DNA from: Yersinia nurmii
GTDB taxonomy: Bacteria; Pseudomonadota; Gammaproteobacteria; Enterobacterales; Enterobacteriaceae
Assembly (NCBI RefSeq): GCF_001112925.1
Contig: NZ_CPYD01000005.1
Location: 124,001-188,000, forward strand
Length of the DNA: 64,000 nt
Direction: 5' to 3'
The position numbers were made by a program, and so were the translations under genes. This document shows positions 18,115 through 26,320 of the stretch, in pieces. The first letter of the stretch is position 1; each line of letters begins with the position of its first letter. The notes beneath the pieces were generated by a model. It made no database searches, was not told the origin of the DNA, and worked only from the letters and a program-made list of their open reading frames with translations.

Positions 18115-18819
18115 ATGATCACATGCAGAACGGCAAAACAGTGCGGGCAAGCTGACTTTGGTTGGTTACAGGCCCGCTATACCTTTTCTTTCGGTCATTA
18201 TTTCGATCCCAAACTGTTGGGCTACGCTTCATTGCGAGTACTCAATCAGGAAGTTCTCGCGCCCGGCGCGGCTTTTCAACCACGAACTTATCCTCAGGTG
18301 GATATTCTCAACCTGATTTTACAGGGTGAGGCAGAATACAGAGACAGTTTGGGTAATCATGTGCAGGGAAAAGAAGGCGACGTTATTTTATTTTCGCCGC
18401 AGTCTGAGGTGAGTTACAGCGAGCATAATCTGAGTAGTTGTAAGCCATTAACCCGAATTCAGCTGTGGTTGAATGCCTGCCCTGAGCAGGATAGTGATTC
18501 GAGCCAGCGTCTGGCGCTAGGCAATGAATTTTATCGTTTACTGGCTTCGCCTGATGGCGGTCAGGGGAGTCTGAAACTGCGTCAGCAGATGTGGATTCAC
18601 CATTTGAATATGGTAGCAGGAGATGAACACAGCATTCAGCTTCACGGCCAACGGGCTTATTTGCAGTCAATTCACGGCACCGTCGAAGTGGAAGGTTCGC
18701 AGACGACCGATCTTCAGCGTCTAACCTGCGGTGACGGCGCCTTTGTTCAGGAAGAGCAGCAGCTCACCATTAAAGCCCAAACGCCGCTACGCGCACTATT
18801 AATCGACCTACCGGTATAG
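18115..18819 (+). CDS. yhaK: YhaK, pirin-family bicupin protein
   Basis: Cytoplasmic bicupin of the pirin family; E. coli YhaK has been described as redox-sensitive but its reaction is unknown. The 234-residue product has the N-terminal pirin domain with FSFGHYFDPKLLGYASLRVLN at residues 23-43, where the family metal-site region lies, and a degenerate second cupin domain. Start ATG at 18115 follows AGGGG at 18098-18102. No intrinsic terminator follows; an imperfect palindromic repeat does. Confidence 0.9.
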   Translation: MITCRTAKQCGQADFGWLQARYTFSFGHYFDPKLLGYASLRVLNQEVLAPGAAFQPRTYPQVDILNLILQGEAEYRDSLGNHVQGKEGDVILFSPQSEVSYSEHNLSSCKPLTRIQLWLNACPEQDSDSSQRLALGNEFYRLLASPDGGQGSLKLRQQMWIHHLNMVAGDEHSIQLHGQRAYLQSIHGTVEVEGSQTTDLQRLTCGDGAFVQEEQQLTIKAQTPLRALLIDLPV

Positions 18820-18869
18820 GTACCTATTCAAATAACAGCAGCCCCCCAAAATCGCATCACGCTGAATGT

Positions 18870-18980
18870 TAGGGCGTCGCGAACTAGCAAGTTGGGGTGC
18901 GCCTAGCGCGCAGGAACCGGAACCTACACAACGTAGGTGAGGACTCTGAGCTCTGCGTTAGCCCAAAATGGCGACGCGGT
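18870..18980. repeat. Imperfect palindromic intergenic element
   Basis: About 110 bp between yhaK and rnpB folds on itself. Outer arms are GCGTCGC (18874-18880) and GCGACGC (18971-18977), and the centre is a perfect stem ACCTAC (18922-18927) with GTAGGT (18933-18938). Sequence between the arms pairs partially. The architecture recalls ERIC-type dispersed repeats of enterobacteria, but I cannot assign a named family or count copies from one window. Confidence 0.55.
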
Positions 18981-18990
18981 CGATTACCCA

Positions 18991-19026
18991 ATAAAAAACC
19001 CCTTGTGAGGATAACCTCACAAGGGG
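18991..19026 (-). terminator. Rho-independent terminator of rnpB
   Basis: CCCCTTGTGAGG (18999-19010) pairs perfectly with CCTCACAAGGGG (19015-19026) over a 4-nt loop, and on the minus strand is followed by a T-run (18993-18998). It lies just past the 3' end of RNase P RNA. Confidence 0.95.
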
Positions 19027-19035
19027 CTCTATAAT

Positions 19036-19413
<378 letters not shown>

Positions 19414-19421
19414 CGCGGCGG

Positions 19422-19450
19422 ATTATAGTCACATTGAAGCAGAATGTCAT
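19422..19450 (-). promoter_or_regulatory. rnpB sigma-70 promoter
   Basis: Minus strand: -35 ATGACA (19450-19445), 17-bp spacer, -10 TATAAT (19427-19422), then a GC-rich stretch CCGCCGCG before the start at about 19413. A GC-rich discriminator of this kind is typical of stringently controlled stable RNA promoters. The 300 bp further upstream, to 19769, show no gene; only a GGTGAT/ATCACC stem near 19540 was seen. Confidence 0.88.
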
Positions 19451-19769
19451 CTTTCCCTTGAAACAAAGATTTATAGTGATTGATTATCAAACAAAGTGAT
19501 TTTATCGAACGAGCCTTAACTCTGTTTTGAATATGTGGTGATAAATGAAGTCATCACCCGCCAAATCGGGGCAATTTCTTGCGCGTTATTTTCTCTTCCT
19601 CCCCTGCCGCGTGAATTATCTGTTTTCACTTTATTACCACTCAACAAACCCGTAGAGAACTGTAAAGACGCTGACAAAAATTACCTTTTCAGTCAGAGGA
19701 ATACGTAGAGTTTATTCGCTAGGATTAGAATAGTCAGGCCAACATTTCGAGCGTTCTGGGAGCTGTATT

Positions 19770-20000
19770 ATGAAACGTATTGCGCTGCTCATTGCTCCAC
19801 TTGCCGCAATTTTTTTGCTCAGTAGCTGCGTGGTGGAACCCGCCCGCTATCGCGAATCTGAATTTGCGGCGCCGCCGGGCATAGTTTATGTCGCACCTGA
19901 ATATCCAATGCCAGGGCCAGGCTATGTTTGGCGCTATCACGCAGGTCATTCGTGGGGCTGGTATCACCCCGGGCATGGCTGGCATCGCGGTTGGAAATAA
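19770..20000 (+). CDS. Small His/Trp/Tyr/Pro-rich lipoprotein
   Basis: A 76-residue predicted lipoprotein. The signal peptide ends in the lipobox LSSC with the lipidated cysteine at residue 20. The mature 57 residues are rich in Pro, Gly, Tyr, His and Trp, with an aromatic C-terminal run (YHAGHSWGWYHPGHGWHRGW). It resembles small YXWGXW-type lipoproteins, but I cannot assign a name. ATG at 19770 follows GGGAG at 19758-19762. Flanked by rnpB (divergent) and rsmI (convergent, shared terminator), so it is a single-gene unit. The cluster of histidines suggests possible metal binding (speculative). Confidence 0.8.
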   Translation: MKRIALLIAPLAAIFLLSSCVVEPARYRESEFAAPPGIVYVAPEYPMPGPGYVWRYHAGHSWGWYHPGHGWHRGWK

Positions 20001-20017
20001 TGTGTAAAGATCATGAC

Positions 20018-20044
20018 AAAAGCCGGACATCGCACCCGGCTTTT
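20018..20044. terminator. Bidirectional terminator between the lipoprotein gene and rsmI
   Basis: AAAAGCCGG (20018-20026) pairs perfectly with CCGGCTTTT (20036-20044) over a 9-nt loop; A and T tracts on the two sides allow use on both strands. Confidence 0.85.
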
Positions 20045-20055
20045 CACATGACTGC

Positions 20056-20943
20056 TTACCGCGCAGCGTCTTCTTCTGCATCGCTCTGCTGGTCGAGTGC
20101 ATAGCGGTATAAGGCATTTTTCTTCACGCTGTGGATTTCTGCCGCCAGCGCCGCAGCTTTCTTCAGTGGAAGCTCTTTTTGCAGTAATGCCAGAGTGCGC
20201 AGTGCCTCAGCTGGCAATGCGTCGTCAGCCAGCGCTTTGTGTCCTTCGACGATCAGCACCATTTCCCCCCGTCGCCGCATGTCATCTTCCTGCACCCAAG
20301 CCAGCAATTCGCCCACTGGCGCACCGTGGATTGACTCCCAGGTTTTAGTCAACTCTCGCGCCAGCACCACGTAGCGTTGTGGGCCAAGAACCGTCACCAT
20401 GTCCTGCAAACTTTCCAAGAGACGATGGGTCGATTCATAGAAAATAAGCGTTCGTGGTTCCTCAATCAGCGCCTGCAAGGTATCCTTACGGCCTTTGGTT
20501 TTTGCTGGCAAGAATCCTTCGTAGCAAAAACGATCTGAGGCAATCCCCGCCGCTGACAACGCAGCTATAGCCGCGCAGGCTCCGGGCAAAGGTACGACCC
20601 GAATACCCGCTTCACGACAGCGGCGCACTAAATGGTAGCCGGGGTCGTTGATTAATGGCGTTCCCGCATCGGAAACCAGAGCTATACTTTGGCCTTCTTG
20701 CAGCTTCGCCAGCAGTTGGTCAGCTTTTTGTTGTTCGTTATGGTCATGAAGCGCAAACAGGCGCGCGTTGATAGCAAAGTGTTGCAACAGCAAACCCGTG
20801 TGGCGCGTATCTTCTGCCGCAATCAAATCAACGCTTTTCAGTACCTCTAACGCCCGGTGGGTGATGTCCCCTAAATTACCGATTGGGGTGGGTACCACGT
20901 AAAGCGTAGATGCAGAAATCACTGCTCGATCGTGTTGATTCAT
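20056..20943 (-). CDS. rsmI: RsmI, 16S rRNA 2'-O-methyltransferase (C1402)
   Basis: Methylates the ribose 2'-O of C1402 in 16S rRNA using S-adenosylmethionine. The 295-residue product has the tetrapyrrole-methylase fold with [10 protein letters not shown] at 19-28, the SAM-binding segment [15 protein letters not shown], and the family stretch FLPAKTKGR. The usual LPGPCA is LPGACA here, a single Pro-to-Ala change in the SAM loop. Divergent from lpoA with only 62 bp between the start codons, so the two promoters must overlap. Confidence 0.95.
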   Translation of the reverse strand: MNQHDRAVISASTLYVVPTPIGNLGDITHRALEVLKSVDLIAAEDTRHTGLLLQHFAINARLFALHDHNEQQKADQLLAKLQEGQSIALVSDAGTPLINDPGYHLVRRCREAGIRVVPLPGACAAIAALSAAGIASDRFCYEGFLPAKTKGRKDTLQALIEEPRTLIFYESTHRLLESLQDMVTVLGPQRYVVLARELTKTWESIHGAPVGELLAWVQEDDMRRRGEMVLIVEGHKALADDALPAEALRTLALLQKELPLKKAAALAAEIHSVKKNALYRYALDQQSDAEEDAAR

Positions 20944-21005
20944 TGTTTCATCCGGATTACCGATTTAATATTGAGCATCTTGAAAAAAACATCACTGGAT
21001 ACAGT

Positions 21006-22967
21006 ATGCTTTCCTCAACATCCGTTCGTACCAAAGCAGGAATTTTTATTCCTGCTGTTCTGGCCGCTCTTGTCCTGGCTGGCTGTTCTGGCCTGGCCCC
21101 ACAGACTCCGCCGCCGTCAAATATACAGGACGAAGCAAGCGCGAACTCTGATTATTACCTGCAACAATTGCAGCAAAGTAGTGATGATAACAAGGCTGAC
21201 TGGCAATTACTCGCCATTCGTGCCCTGCTACGTGAAGGGAAGCTGCCGCAAGCCAGTGAGCAACTGAATACATTGCCTGAAAAAATGAGCGACACTCAGC
21301 GTCAGGAACAGCAGTTGCTGGCCGCCGAGTTATTGGTTGCACAGAAAAATGCCCCTGCCGCCGCCGCAATACTGGCTAAATTAGACGCCAGCACATTATC
21401 GGCAAATCAGCAGGTTCGCTATTATCAGGTGCTGATCGGCTCTAGTCAGGGTAAACCGACTCTGCCGCTCATTCGTGCCTATATCGCTCAGGAACCGCTG
21501 CTTAAAGATAAGGCTCATCAGGATAACATCGACGCCACCTGGCTGGCGCTGGCGCAGCTGACGCCTCAGGATCTGAATACGCTGGTGATCAATGCCAATG
21601 AAAATGTCCTGCAAGGCTGGTTGGATCTGTTGCACGTATATCAGGATAACCGTCAGAACCCTGATTTATTAAAAGCGGCGATCAAAGACTGGCAAACTCG
21701 CTATCCACAAAATCCGGCGGCGAAATCATTACCTGCCCAACTAACTCAGATTGTGAACTTCACTCAGGCGTCCACCGCTAAAATAGCGCTGCTGCTGCCA
21801 TTAAGCGGTCAGGCGAAAGTTTTTGGCGATGCTATTCAACAAGGTTTTATGGCAGCGCAAAGCGGCCTGCCAGCGCCTGCACCAACCGCAGAACCGACCC
21901 TTGACGCAAACGCGCCAGTTGACGGTGAGGCCGCAGCAACGCTGGAAGCCCCTGCTCCGGTTGCCGCGCCTGTCGCTGCCAGCAATGCGCAGGTAAAAGT
22001 CTATGACACCACTTCTCAGCCAATCGCTGCGCTGCTAGCTCAAGCACAGCAAGATGGTGCCACGCTGGTTGTCGGCCCGTTGCTGAAACCGGACGTCGAA
22101 CAATTAACCGCTACGCCGACCACGCTGAATATTCTGGCGCTGAATCAGCCAGAAACCGCCAAAGACAGCCCAAATATCTGTTACTTCGCTCTGTCGCCGG
22201 AAGATGAAGCGCGTGATGCCGCCCATCATTTATGGCAGCAGCAGAAGCAAATGCCACTGTTGCTAACACCTCGTGGTGCTTTTGGCGATCGTATCGCCAG
22301 AGCCTTTGCCGAAGAATGGCAGAAGCAAGGCGGCCAGACCGTACTACAGCAGAGTTTTGGTTCCACCGCAGAGTTGAAGCAGTCCATCAACAGCGGCGCG
22401 GGTATTCGTCTGACCGGCCAGCCAATTTCTGTTACACCGACAGCAGCTTCGCAGTCAGTGACTATCGCCGGTTTGACTATTCCAGCACCGCCGGTTGAAG
22501 CGCCGGTGATTTCCACTTCCGCGGGCGGGAACGTGGATGCCGTGTATATCGTGGCAACGCCGGACGAGCTGACGCTGATTAAACCTATGATCGATATGGC
22601 GACCACGACTCGCAGCAAACCCTCGCTGTACGCCAGCTCGCGCAGCTATCAGGCCGGTGCAGGCCCGGATTACCGTCTGGAAATGGAAGGCGTTCAGTTC
22701 AGCGATATTCCGCTGATGGCCGGCGCCAACCCTGCGCTAATGCAGCAGGCTTCCTCCAAGTTTGCTAACGACTATTCGCTGGTTCGTTTGTATGCCATGG
22801 GGATGGATGCTTGGACTTTGTCTAACCACTTTGCTGAAATGCGCCAAATTCCAGGCTTTAAGGTATCAGGCTCGACCGGTGAACTGACCGCATCATCAAA
22901 CTGCGTGGTTAACCGTAAACTGCCTTGGTTGCTCTACCGCCAAGGAATGGTTGTTCCGGCGCAATAA
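21006..22967 (+). CDS. lpoA: LpoA, outer-membrane lipoprotein activator of PBP1a
   Basis: Outer-membrane lipoprotein that spans the periplasm to activate penicillin-binding protein 1a. The 653-residue product has a signal peptide with lipobox LAGC (Cys27), an N-terminal TPR-like helical domain to about residue 255, a low-complexity Ala/Pro linker insertion at about 280-325 that interrupts the C-terminal domain, and a substrate-binding-protein-like C-terminal domain. The linker is shorter than in E. coli (678 residues as recalled). The start MLSSTSVR at 21006 matches the family; an open frame back to 20910 overlaps rsmI and is rejected. Confidence 0.95.
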   Translation: MLSSTSVRTKAGIFIPAVLAALVLAGCSGLAPQTPPPSNIQDEASANSDYYLQQLQQSSDDNKADWQLLAIRALLREGKLPQASEQLNTLPEKMSDTQRQEQQLLAAELLVAQKNAPAAAAILAKLDASTLSANQQVRYYQVLIGSSQGKPTLPLIRAYIAQEPLLKDKAHQDNIDATWLALAQLTPQDLNTLVINANENVLQGWLDLLHVYQDNRQNPDLLKAAIKDWQTRYPQNPAAKSLPAQLTQIVNFTQASTAKIALLLPLSGQAKVFGDAIQQGFMAAQSGLPAPAPTAEPTLDANAPVDGEAAATLEAPAPVAAPVAASNAQVKVYDTTSQPIAALLAQAQQDGATLVVGPLLKPDVEQLTATPTTLNILALNQPETAKDSPNICYFALSPEDEARDAAHHLWQQQKQMPLLLTPRGAFGDRIARAFAEEWQKQGGQTVLQQSFGSTAELKQSINSGAGIRLTGQPISVTPTAASQSVTIAGLTIPAPPVEAPVISTSAGGNVDAVYIVATPDELTLIKPMIDMATTTRSKPSLYASSRSYQAGAGPDYRLEMEGVQFSDIPLMAGANPALMQQASSKFANDYSLVRLYAMGMDAWTLSNHFAEMRQIPGFKVSGSTGELTASSNCVVNRKLPWLLYRQGMVVPAQ

Positions 22968-23033
22968 CCGGCATTTTCAACCTGACTTTAGCGCCCCTGT
23001 TTCCGAGCGGGGGCGAAAATAATGGATTAAAAC

Positions 23034-23387
23034 ATGAGCCAAAGGGATACTGGCGCAAGTTATGAACGACTGGCTCGCCGCCATCTGGAACAAGCCGGTC
23101 TGGTCTTTCAGTCCGCCAATGTGAGCGTTCGCGGCGGCGAGATTGATCTTATTATGCGCGACGGGGCGACCTGGGTATTTGTCGAGGTGCGCTTTCGTCG
23201 GAATGCGACCTTTGGCGGCGCAGCGGCCAGCGTGACTCATACCAAACAGCAGAGGTTATTACGTGCTGCGGCGGTTTGGCTGGCACAGCGCGGAGCCAGT
23301 TTTGACACATCATCTTGCCGTTTTGATGTTATTGCGATTACAGGTAACCAGTTAGAATGGTTGCCTAATGCTTTCAATACGGATTGA
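23034..23387 (+). CDS. yraN: YraN, UPF0102 nuclease-fold protein
   Basis: A 117-residue UPF0102 protein. The predicted endonuclease-like core shows [10 protein letters not shown] followed by VFVEVRFR, the acidic spacing of a PD-(D/E)XK-type site. The family is broadly conserved in bacteria but its role is not settled. It lies between lpoA and diaA on the same strand as in E. coli, with gaps of 66 and 56 bp, so a common transcript is likely. Confidence 0.92.
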   Translation: MSQRDTGASYERLARRHLEQAGLVFQSANVSVRGGEIDLIMRDGATWVFVEVRFRRNATFGGAAASVTHTKQQRLLRAAAVWLAQRGASFDTSSCRFDVIAITGNQLEWLPNAFNTD

Positions 23388-23443
23388 TCATTTTTCTCCG
23401 GCCAAAGCCGGGCAATTCATTTTACTGAGTGGGTTAAATCAAC

Positions 23444-24034
23444 GTGCTGGATAGAATCAAAGTCTGTTTTACCGAAAGTATTCAAACCCAGATTGCTGCG
23501 GCGGAAGCCTTACCTGACGCGATATCACGGGCGGCGATGATGCTGGTTCAATCACTACTGAATGGTAACAAGATTCTTTGCTGCGGCAATGGAACCTCGG
23601 CGGCAAACGCCCAGCATTTCGCCGCCAGTATGATCAACCGATTCGAAACCGAGCGACCAAGCCTGCCAGCTATCGCGCTGAATGCCGATAATGTGGTGTT
23701 GACCGCGATTGCCAATGACCGTTTGCATGAAGAGGTTTACGCCAAGCAAGTACGTGCTTTAGGCCAGGCCGGAGACGTTCTGTTGGCCATTTCCACTCGT
23801 GGTAACAGCCGTGATATTGTGAAAGCAGTTGAAGCAGCCGTAACCCGCGATATGACGATTGTCGCGCTCACGGGTTACGACGGTGGCGAACTGGCAGGCC
23901 TATTAGGCCAGCAGGATGTTGAAATTCGCATTCCTTCTCACCGCAGCGCTCGGGTGCAGGAAATGCACATGCTTACAGTGAATTGTTTGTGTGATCTGAT
24001 TGATAACACTCTATTCCCTCATCAGGACGATTAA
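23444..24034 (+). CDS. diaA: DiaA, DnaA initiator-associating SIS protein
   Basis: Tetrameric SIS-domain protein that binds DnaA and stimulates its assembly at oriC, timing replication initiation. The 196-residue product is nearly identical to recalled E. coli DiaA (for example [19 protein letters not shown] and [18 protein letters not shown], the sugar-isomerase-like pocket). The start is GTG at 23444 ([11 protein letters not shown]), chosen by alignment with the E. coli N-terminus and equal length. The gene dolP begins 10 bp after the stop. Confidence 0.95.
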   Translation: MLDRIKVCFTESIQTQIAAAEALPDAISRAAMMLVQSLLNGNKILCCGNGTSAANAQHFAASMINRFETERPSLPAIALNADNVVLTAIANDRLHEEVYAKQVRALGQAGDVLLAISTRGNSRDIVKAVEAAVTRDMTIVALTGYDGGELAGLLGQQDVEIRIPSHRSARVQEMHMLTVNCLCDLIDNTLFPHQDD

Positions 24035-24044
24035 AGGAGCATAA

Positions 24045-24623
24045 ATGAAGGTTAGTTTCCCATTTTTTGCCGTGCTGTTTAGCGCGTTGCTATTACAAGG
24101 CTGTGTTGGTGCCGTCGTAGTTGGCAGCGCCGCTGTGGCGACCAAATCCGCAACTGACCCTCGCAGCGTCGGTACTCAAGTTGACGACGGTACACTAGAA
24201 GCCCGTGTGACCAACGCATTGAGCAAAGACCAGCAACTGAAAAAAGAAGCCCGCGTCGTCGCTACGGCTTACCAAGGCAAAGTACTGCTAACCGGGCAAG
24301 CACCGACGACCGAATTGGCAACCCGAGCCAAGCAAATAGCCGCTGGCGTTGAAGGCACCAGCGAAGTGTACAACGAGATTCGTCTGGGCAAACCGGTCGA
24401 TCTGGGCACCGCTTCATCAGATACCTGGATTACTACCAAGGTTCGTTCGCAGATTCTCACCAGTGATTCGGTTAAATCTTCTAACGTCAAAGTCACCACC
24501 GAAAATGGCGAAGTGTTCCTGCTCGGTCTGGTTACGCAGCAAGAAGGACAATCTGCCGCGCAGATCGCCAGTAAAGTTGGCGGCGTCAAACACGTCACCA
24601 CCGCCTTTACCTACGTCCAATAA
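24045..24623 (+). CDS. dolP: DolP (YraP), division and outer-membrane lipoprotein with two BON domains
   Basis: Outer-membrane lipoprotein that binds anionic phospholipid, gathers at the division site and supports envelope integrity. The 192-residue product has a signal peptide with lipobox LQGC (Cys20) and two BON domains at about 47-115 and 125-192, each with the VLLTG/VFLLG glycine strand. AAAGGAG precedes the ATG. Last gene of lpoA-yraN-diaA-dolP; in E. coli it is also driven by sigma-E, which I could not confirm here. Confidence 0.95.
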   Translation: MKVSFPFFAVLFSALLLQGCVGAVVVGSAAVATKSATDPRSVGTQVDDGTLEARVTNALSKDQQLKKEARVVATAYQGKVLLTGQAPTTELATRAKQIAAGVEGTSEVYNEIRLGKPVDLGTASSDTWITTKVRSQILTSDSVKSSNVKVTTENGEVFLLGLVTQQEGQSAAQIASKVGGVKHVTTAFTYVQ

Positions 24624-24640
24624 TTGACTCGCCGAAAAGC

Positions 24641-24671
24641 AAAAGGGCCTAGTTGATACTAAGCCCTTTTT
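24641..24671 (+). terminator. Terminator between dolP and mtgA
   Basis: AAAAGGGC (24641-24648) pairs with GCCCTTTT (24663-24670), with an inner AGT/ACT extension, followed by T. A-tract and T-tract flank both sides, so it can also end the convergent mtgA message. Confidence 0.85.
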
Positions 24672-24700
24672 GTTTCTGCCTACGCAATCTAGCTGCCGTT

Positions 24701-25423
24701 TTACAGCGAATTTTCCTGTAGGAAAGTTTTACCGCCCAGTTGACGCATCTGGCGTAAGATCCACTGTTGACGGCTCATTACGTAGCCTGAGGGTGCATGT
24801 GCCTTAAAGCGATGTGGATTCGGCAACACTGCCGCCAGCAGTGCCGCTTCAGAAGCGCTTAACCGGCTAGCAGGCTTATGAAAGAAATGCTGGGCCGCAG
24901 CCTCAACGCCGAAAATACCGTCGCCAAACTCCACAATATTTAAATAAACCGTCAGAATGCGCCTTTTGGTCCACACCAGCTCAATTCCAGCCGTCAATCC
25001 GGCTTCCAACCCTTTACGCACCCAACTGCGTCCATCCCACAGAAACAGGTTCTTCGCCGTTTGCTGTGATAACGTCGATGCGCCTCGGATGCGTTTTTGA
25101 TTGCGCTGATTGTGCGCCAGAGCCGATTCAATGGCGCCCATGTCAAATCCCCAATGGTCAGGGAATTTCTGATCTTCCGCCGCCATCACGGCCAAAGCCA
25201 TGTAAGGGGAAATTTCGCTCATAGGCACCCAATCCGAATGCGCCACGTAAGAAAAATCGCCGGAAAACCAGGCTCCAAGCTGCCTTTCGACCATCACCAT
25301 GGAAAAGGGCACGGGCAGGAAAGCAAAAATCAAAATAGCGGCCAGCCAAAAGCCCAACAGAGCCAAAATGCCACGCTTTAGACCACGCCAGATCCATCCT
25401 ATCCCGTATTTGCCCAATTTCAT
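24701..25423 (-). CDS. mtgA: MtgA, monofunctional peptidoglycan glycosyltransferase
   Basis: Family GT51 enzyme that polymerises lipid II into glycan strands without transpeptidase activity. The 240-residue product has one N-terminal membrane anchor (residues about 16-38) and the GT51 motifs: [14 protein letters not shown] with catalytic Glu83, [16 protein letters not shown] and [15 protein letters not shown]. The start overlaps the elbB stop by ATGA, so the two are translationally coupled, as in E. coli. Confidence 0.95.
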   Translation of the reverse strand: MKLGKYGIGWIWRGLKRGILALLGFWLAAILIFAFLPVPFSMVMVERQLGAWFSGDFSYVAHSDWVPMSEISPYMALAVMAAEDQKFPDHWGFDMGAIESALAHNQRNQKRIRGASTLSQQTAKNLFLWDGRSWVRKGLEAGLTAGIELVWTKRRILTVYLNIVEFGDGIFGVEAAAQHFFHKPASRLSASEAALLAAVLPNPHRFKAHAPSGYVMSRQQWILRQMRQLGGKTFLQENSL

Positions 25424-26073
25424 TCGATTAAGCCCAGCACCTTACTCACCAGTTTGTTGATTCCGACGGCAGCTTCAGAGATAGAACCGGCCAACATATA
25501 GGCAGGCGTGGTAACGACTTTATGCTCTGCATCCACCACAACATCTTCCACCGGGCAAACAATATGTTCCCCCCCCATGACCTCAATAGCATCGGCAGTA
25601 TTGATATCATTACCAATGGTCAGGCGAATTCGCTCCCCCAACAGTTTTGGTAACATCGCAGGGGCAATACACATAAATCCAATTGGTTTACCAGACTTAT
25701 GCATTGTTTGAGTAAGCTTATATAAATCTTCGTCTACAGAACATGCCGTTCCTTCCGTTGCGAAGCTACTCAGATTCTTCGCTGCACCGAATCCACCGGG
25801 TACAATTAATGCATCCAACTGCGCCGGATCGGCGGCAGAAAGTGGCTGAATCTTACCTCTCGCGATACGCGCAGACTCGACTAAAACGTTACGACTTTCG
25901 CCGGTAATTTCACCAGATAAATGATTAATAACATGGAGTTGTGGCTTATCCGGCGCAAAGCATACTGCCTCAACTCCGGCGCGGTCTAAAGCCAGCAATG
26001 TTAAGACGGACTCATGTATCTCTGCGCCATCGAAAACACCGCATCCACTCAACACTACACCGACTCTTTTCAT
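25420..26073 (-). CDS. elbB: ElbB, isoprenoid-biosynthesis-associated protein / glyoxalase III-like
   Basis: DJ-1/PfpI-superfamily protein; E. coli ElbB has weak glyoxalase activity and was linked to isoprenoid synthesis. The 217-residue product carries the nucleophile cysteine at 135 in GFMCIAPAM and the [11 protein letters not shown] loop. I chose the ATG at 26073 over the in-frame GTG two bases of AGGAGG nearer because AGGAGG (26084-26079) is ideally spaced from it and the length equals E. coli. The stop overlaps the mtgA start. Divergent from arcZ. Confidence 0.93.
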   Translation of the reverse strand: MKRVGVVLSGCGVFDGAEIHESVLTLLALDRAGVEAVCFAPDKPQLHVINHLSGEITGESRNVLVESARIARGKIQPLSAADPAQLDALIVPGGFGAAKNLSSFATEGTACSVDEDLYKLTQTMHKSGKPIGFMCIAPAMLPKLLGERIRLTIGNDINTADAIEVMGGEHIVCPVEDVVVDAEHKVVTTPAYMLAGSISEAAVGINKLVSKVLGLIE

Positions 26074-26204
26074 CACAATCCTCCTTTTGTTTCGCTGTCA
26101 ATCGCTTAACCTGTTCTAGTGACAAACAACAATCTCTATCACATATTTTAATGAATCTTGTAACAAGAGCGCTTACATTTGCTATGTTGTTGCTTGTATG
26201 ATGT

Positions 26205-26320
26205 ATCAACGAATCCATAAAACCTGCGGACACACACAGAAATTAATACGCAGGTTCACGTTTTCCCTGGTGTTGGCGCAGTATTCGCGCACCCCGGCCT
26301 CGGTCGGGGTTATTTTTTTT
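26205..26320 (+). ncRNA. arcZ: ArcZ small regulatory RNA
   Basis: Hfq-dependent sRNA that activates rpoS translation and represses other mRNAs in E. coli, and is itself repressed by ArcA. The 3' half holds the conserved core TTTCCCTGGTGTTGGCGC (26262-26279) and CAGTATTCGCGC, then the terminator ACCCCG (26291-26296) with CGGGGT (26305-26310) and an eight-T tail. The 5' part forms a CCTGCG/CGCAGG stem. The 5' end is inferred from a TATGAT at 26197-26202, with a poor -35 box. Location between elbB and arcB, opposite to arcB, is as in E. coli. Its tail overlaps the arcB stop codon. Confidence 0.9.

Noticed and set aside
20910-21005. N-terminal extension of LpoA
   Set aside because: It would put 32 residues before the lipoprotein signal peptide and overlaps the rsmI start.
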